From the IMG/VR virus record IMGVR_UViG_3300033991_000040, positions 1 through 30,493 of that record: a stretch of DNA of 30,493 bases. One strand, given 5' to 3'. Shown piece after piece: positions 30,091 to 30,493 of this stretch. Numbering within the stretch: the stretch's first letter is position 1; each line of letters begins with the position of its first letter. The position numbers were made by a program, and so were the translations under genes. Source of the stretch: a virus. Under the pieces are notes generated by a model, which worked only from the letters and a program-made list of their open reading frames with translations, did not search any database and was not told the origin of the DNA.

Positions 30091-30134
30091 CGGGGGCGAA
30101 ATCGGGCAAATGCAATATACTGCCCCGCCCCCCG
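30091..30134. terminator. very GC-rich stem-loop
   Basis: CGGGGG (30091-30096) pairs with CCCCCG (30129-30134) and GGGCA (30104-30108) with TGCCC (30121-30125), separated by a small internal loop. This is one of the most GC-rich segments in an otherwise AT-leaning sequence. No T-run follows (TTAATTAGG). It could be a terminator, an mRNA 3' stabiliser or a protein-binding site. Confidence 0.5.
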
Positions 30135-30150
30135 TTAATTAGGAGGGATT

Positions 30151-30300
30151 ATGCTAATCATATTCGGACTTATACTAACTCTTGACGCTATTTTTTCATT
30201 AATCTTCTATCGCAACGAAGAAAACTTTCTAACTACTCTTGGAAGGATAGTTAGATTTAGTATTGGTCTGATTTTAACCTTTTGGGGGATATATGGATAA
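30151..30300 (+). CDS. 49-residue membrane protein
   Basis: ATG 30151 follows AGGAGGG. Two hydrophobic segments are visible: LIIFGLILTLDAIFSLIFY (2-20) and FSIGLILTFWGIYG (36-49), joined by a charged loop RNEENFLTTLGRIVR. No family recognised. It lies after a hairpin-rich gap and overlaps the next gene, so it begins a new short gene set. Confidence 0.6.
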   Translation: MLIIFGLILTLDAIFSLIFYRNEENFLTTLGRIVRFSIGLILTFWGIYG

Positions 30301-30493
30301 CTGGAAAAAAATAATGATTAAAAGTCCTCTTGAACCAGAAAAAACGCATTCGTTGTGGGAGTGGTGGCAAATGGGTCAAGAAGGCAAAAGAGTGATTTAT
30401 CTATGGTTTCACGAAGGAATTGTAGATACAAGATTTTTGCAGTTAGACCAATGGTATAATCTTAAAAAAAGACATATTCAAAAAATGGTCGAT
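30293..30493 (+). CDS. partial protein running off the window
   Basis: Starts at ATG 30293, overlapping the membrane gene by 8 nt, and stays open for 67 codons to the window end. The visible part has a Trp-rich stretch (HSLWEWWQMGQEGKRVIYLW) and a basic end (YNLKKRHIQKMVD). No family recognised; the C-terminus is missing. Confidence 0.5.
   Translation, partial: MDNWKKIMIKSPLEPEKTHSLWEWWQMGQEGKRVIYLWFHEGIVDTRFLQLDQWYNLKKRHIQKMVD

Noticed and set aside
1-30493. Recoded stop codons (UGA as Gly or Trp)
   Set aside because: Many intact genes end at TGA in precise ATGA or GTGA overlaps.

Overview
The window is the structural half of a tailed-phage genome, with every supported gene on the + strand. 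Genes are packed tightly, mostly with ATGA or GTGA stop/start overlaps or gaps under 20 nt, and most have a clear GGAGG-type ribosome binding site. Genes end in TAA, TAG and TGA with no sign of recoding, so a bacterial host with the standard code is likely. The sequence does not identify the host. No integrase, repressor, replication gene, tRNA gene or CRISPR array was seen. The terminase, P22-like portal, separate scaffold, SU10-type (DUF5309-like) capsid, adaptor and beta-propeller nozzle genes, with no tape-measure protein, point to a podovirus-like virion.

Layout. 1-2633: a structured non-genic stretch, then small mostly unknown genes. These include a two-segment membrane protein, a Cys-rich protein, a gene whose core is 33 Ala-Gly dipeptides but whose frame is broken just before the repeat, and an HNH nuclease. 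2607-2634: a perfect-consensus sigma70 promoter at the start of the late genes. 2671-8863: packaging and head genes (terS, terL, a small sigma-like protein, portal, small protein, scaffold, major capsid). An inverted repeat between terS and terL can hide the terL ribosome binding site. 8925-17189: an unknown gene followed by an 8 kb sugar-modification island placed between the capsid and the adaptor. 17200-28949: adaptor, nozzle, virion proteins, a 1432-residue probable ejection protein and tail fibre/spike genes. 28959-29964: a candidate lysis cassette of two small membrane proteins and a cysteine peptidase. 29965-30493: three hairpins, a small membrane protein and a partial gene.

How it may work. 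The promoter at 2607 could drive the late genes with host RNA polymerase. The island encodes a nucleotidyltransferase (activated sugar or polyol), a LicD-like transferase, two FkbM methyltransferases, a radical SAM/SPASM enzyme, a GT2-deacetylase fusion, a GT2-TPR-GT4 fusion, a Cys-cluster metal-binding protein and two small glycosyltransferase-like proteins. Together they could build and methylate a glycan. Its position suggests the target is the virion, but host-surface modification is equally allowed by the sequence.

Two families of short repeated leaders were found 27-33 nt upstream of start codons. One (CCCCATAGCA) precedes the first three genes. The other (AAGCGTAATGTA) precedes portal and two structural genes. 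All functional calls come from reading motifs by eye; no database search was run.
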